A DNA stretch of 64,000 bases from Candidatus Undinarchaeales archaeon (GTDB taxonomy: Archaea; SpSt-1190; JASMDC01), in NCBI GenBank assembly GCA_030753015.1, contig JASMDC010000002.1, forward strand, positions 100,567 to 164,566. The letters are read 5' to 3'. Below the pieces are notes generated by a model. It had not been told where the DNA came from and ran no database searches. It saw nothing but the letters and a program-made list of their open reading frames with translations. Below are positions 63,598 through 64,000 of this stretch, piece after piece. The stretch's first letter is position 1. The number at the start of each line of letters is the position of its first letter. The position numbers and the translations under genes were made by a program.

Positions 63598-64000
63598 ATG
63601 GTGCATCGCCTAGACCTTAAACTGGGCTACAGATGTAATAATAACTGCCGTTTCTGTGCTGTAGCCGACAAGCGGGGGCGCCGGTCCAAGGACCTATCAG
63701 AGGTAGAGAGGGACCTTCGCGCAGGTCGCGCCGATGGTGCCGACTTCCTTGTGCTCACAGGTGGCGAGCCGACCCTCGATCCCAAGCTTGTCGACATTAT
63801 CGCCATGGCGCATCGTCTCGGCTATCGGGACGTCCAGCTCCAGACAAACGCCAGGATGCTCAGTTATCGTGACCTCGTGGACGACCTGGTCGCGGCAGGC
63901 CTCACGCAGGTAGTGCCGGCCGTACATGGACACGTGGCCGCACTCCACGATCACCTCACCAAGTCGCCGGGCGCCTTTGACCAGGCCATCGCTGGATTAC
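63598..64000 (+). CDS. Radical SAM protein after hxsA (HxsC-like candidate, cut by window edge)
   Basis: From ATG 63598 the frame is open for 134 codons to the window end, so the C-terminus is missing. It opens MVHRLDLKLGYRCNNNCRFC with cluster Cys13, 17 and 20, then has LVLTGGEPTLDPKLVDIIAM. It is a clear paralogue of the 59934 gene: VQLQTNARMLSYRDLVDDLV matches LQLQSNCRMLFYKDFIDKLL. It lies 25 bases after hxsA, so it is probably expressed with the precursor. This position suggests it is the main partner of HxsB in modifying HxsA. The missing C-terminus should contain the auxiliary Cys cluster. Confidence 0.85.
   Translation, partial: MVHRLDLKLGYRCNNNCRFCAVADKRGRRSKDLSEVERDLRAGRADGADFLVLTGGEPTLDPKLVDIIAMAHRLGYRDVQLQTNARMLSYRDLVDDLVAAGLTQVVPAVHGHVAALHDHLTKSPGAFDQAIAGL

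Overview
The window is archaeal. Most genes have an A/T-rich TATA element about 25-30 bases before an ATG, GTG or TTG start, so many messages look leaderless. Internal operon genes instead carry GGTGA or GGAGG ribosome sites. The two tRNA genes lack encoded CCA. Base composition is GC-rich with a few AT-rich islands. FwdA and FwdC indicate methanofuran-linked C1 chemistry of the euryarchaeal type. Secreted Cys-rich repeat proteins and a short RRGQ-type pilin leader resemble proteins seen often in DPANN-like and other uncultured archaea. I cannot place the lineage more exactly.

Layout. 1-5 kb: a secreted von Willebrand-A protein cut by the window edge, an M14 peptidase, adenosine deaminase, and a carbamoyltransferase with two small membrane partners. 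5-13.7 kb: a sugar-phosphate nucleotidyltransferase, fwdC-fwdA, fused guaA, a hydrolase and small membrane or Cys-rich proteins. 13.7-22.2 kb: FAH-family, Ldh2-family and cyclase-family enzymes, a phosphoribosyltransferase-like protein, a flavoprotein-gene remnant, a two-membrane-segment surface protein, a permease and a GT-C glycosyltransferase. 22.3-28 kb: a DEAD-box-type helicase, a tandem winged-helix regulator, a gdhA operon, and tRNA-His and tRNA-Val. 28-36 kb: a eukaryote-type glycogen branching enzyme, a membrane-anchored coiled-coil protein, a ferredoxin/secretion-ATPase fusion, membrane proteins and a strongly structured leader RNA. 36-58 kb: mostly cell-surface proteins (Asp-box protein with Pro/Thr stalk, 1,431-residue Cys-rich protein, pilin-like protein and partner, LamG-like protein) interleaved with AlaX, SIS-domain, saccharopine-dehydrogenase-like and cyclic-2,3-diphosphoglycerate-synthetase genes, plus a TnpB remnant.

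58.1-64.0 kb is the most interesting part: an archaeal His-Xaa-Ser (Hxs) peptide-modification cluster. It has a precursor with a 15-histidine tail (HxsA), a SPASM radical SAM maturase (HxsB-like), two tandem HxsD-like proteins, and four further radical SAM proteins of one family. Three of these are transcribed away from the core; the fourth follows the precursor and runs off the window. Two divergent operons leave a shared promoter at 60.93 kb, and the precursor has its own promoter.

Several surface proteins end in one membrane helix followed by a short cytoplasmic tail rich in Tyr, Gly and Pro, which suggests a common sorting or assembly signal. No CRISPR array, rRNA or intact mobile element was seen.
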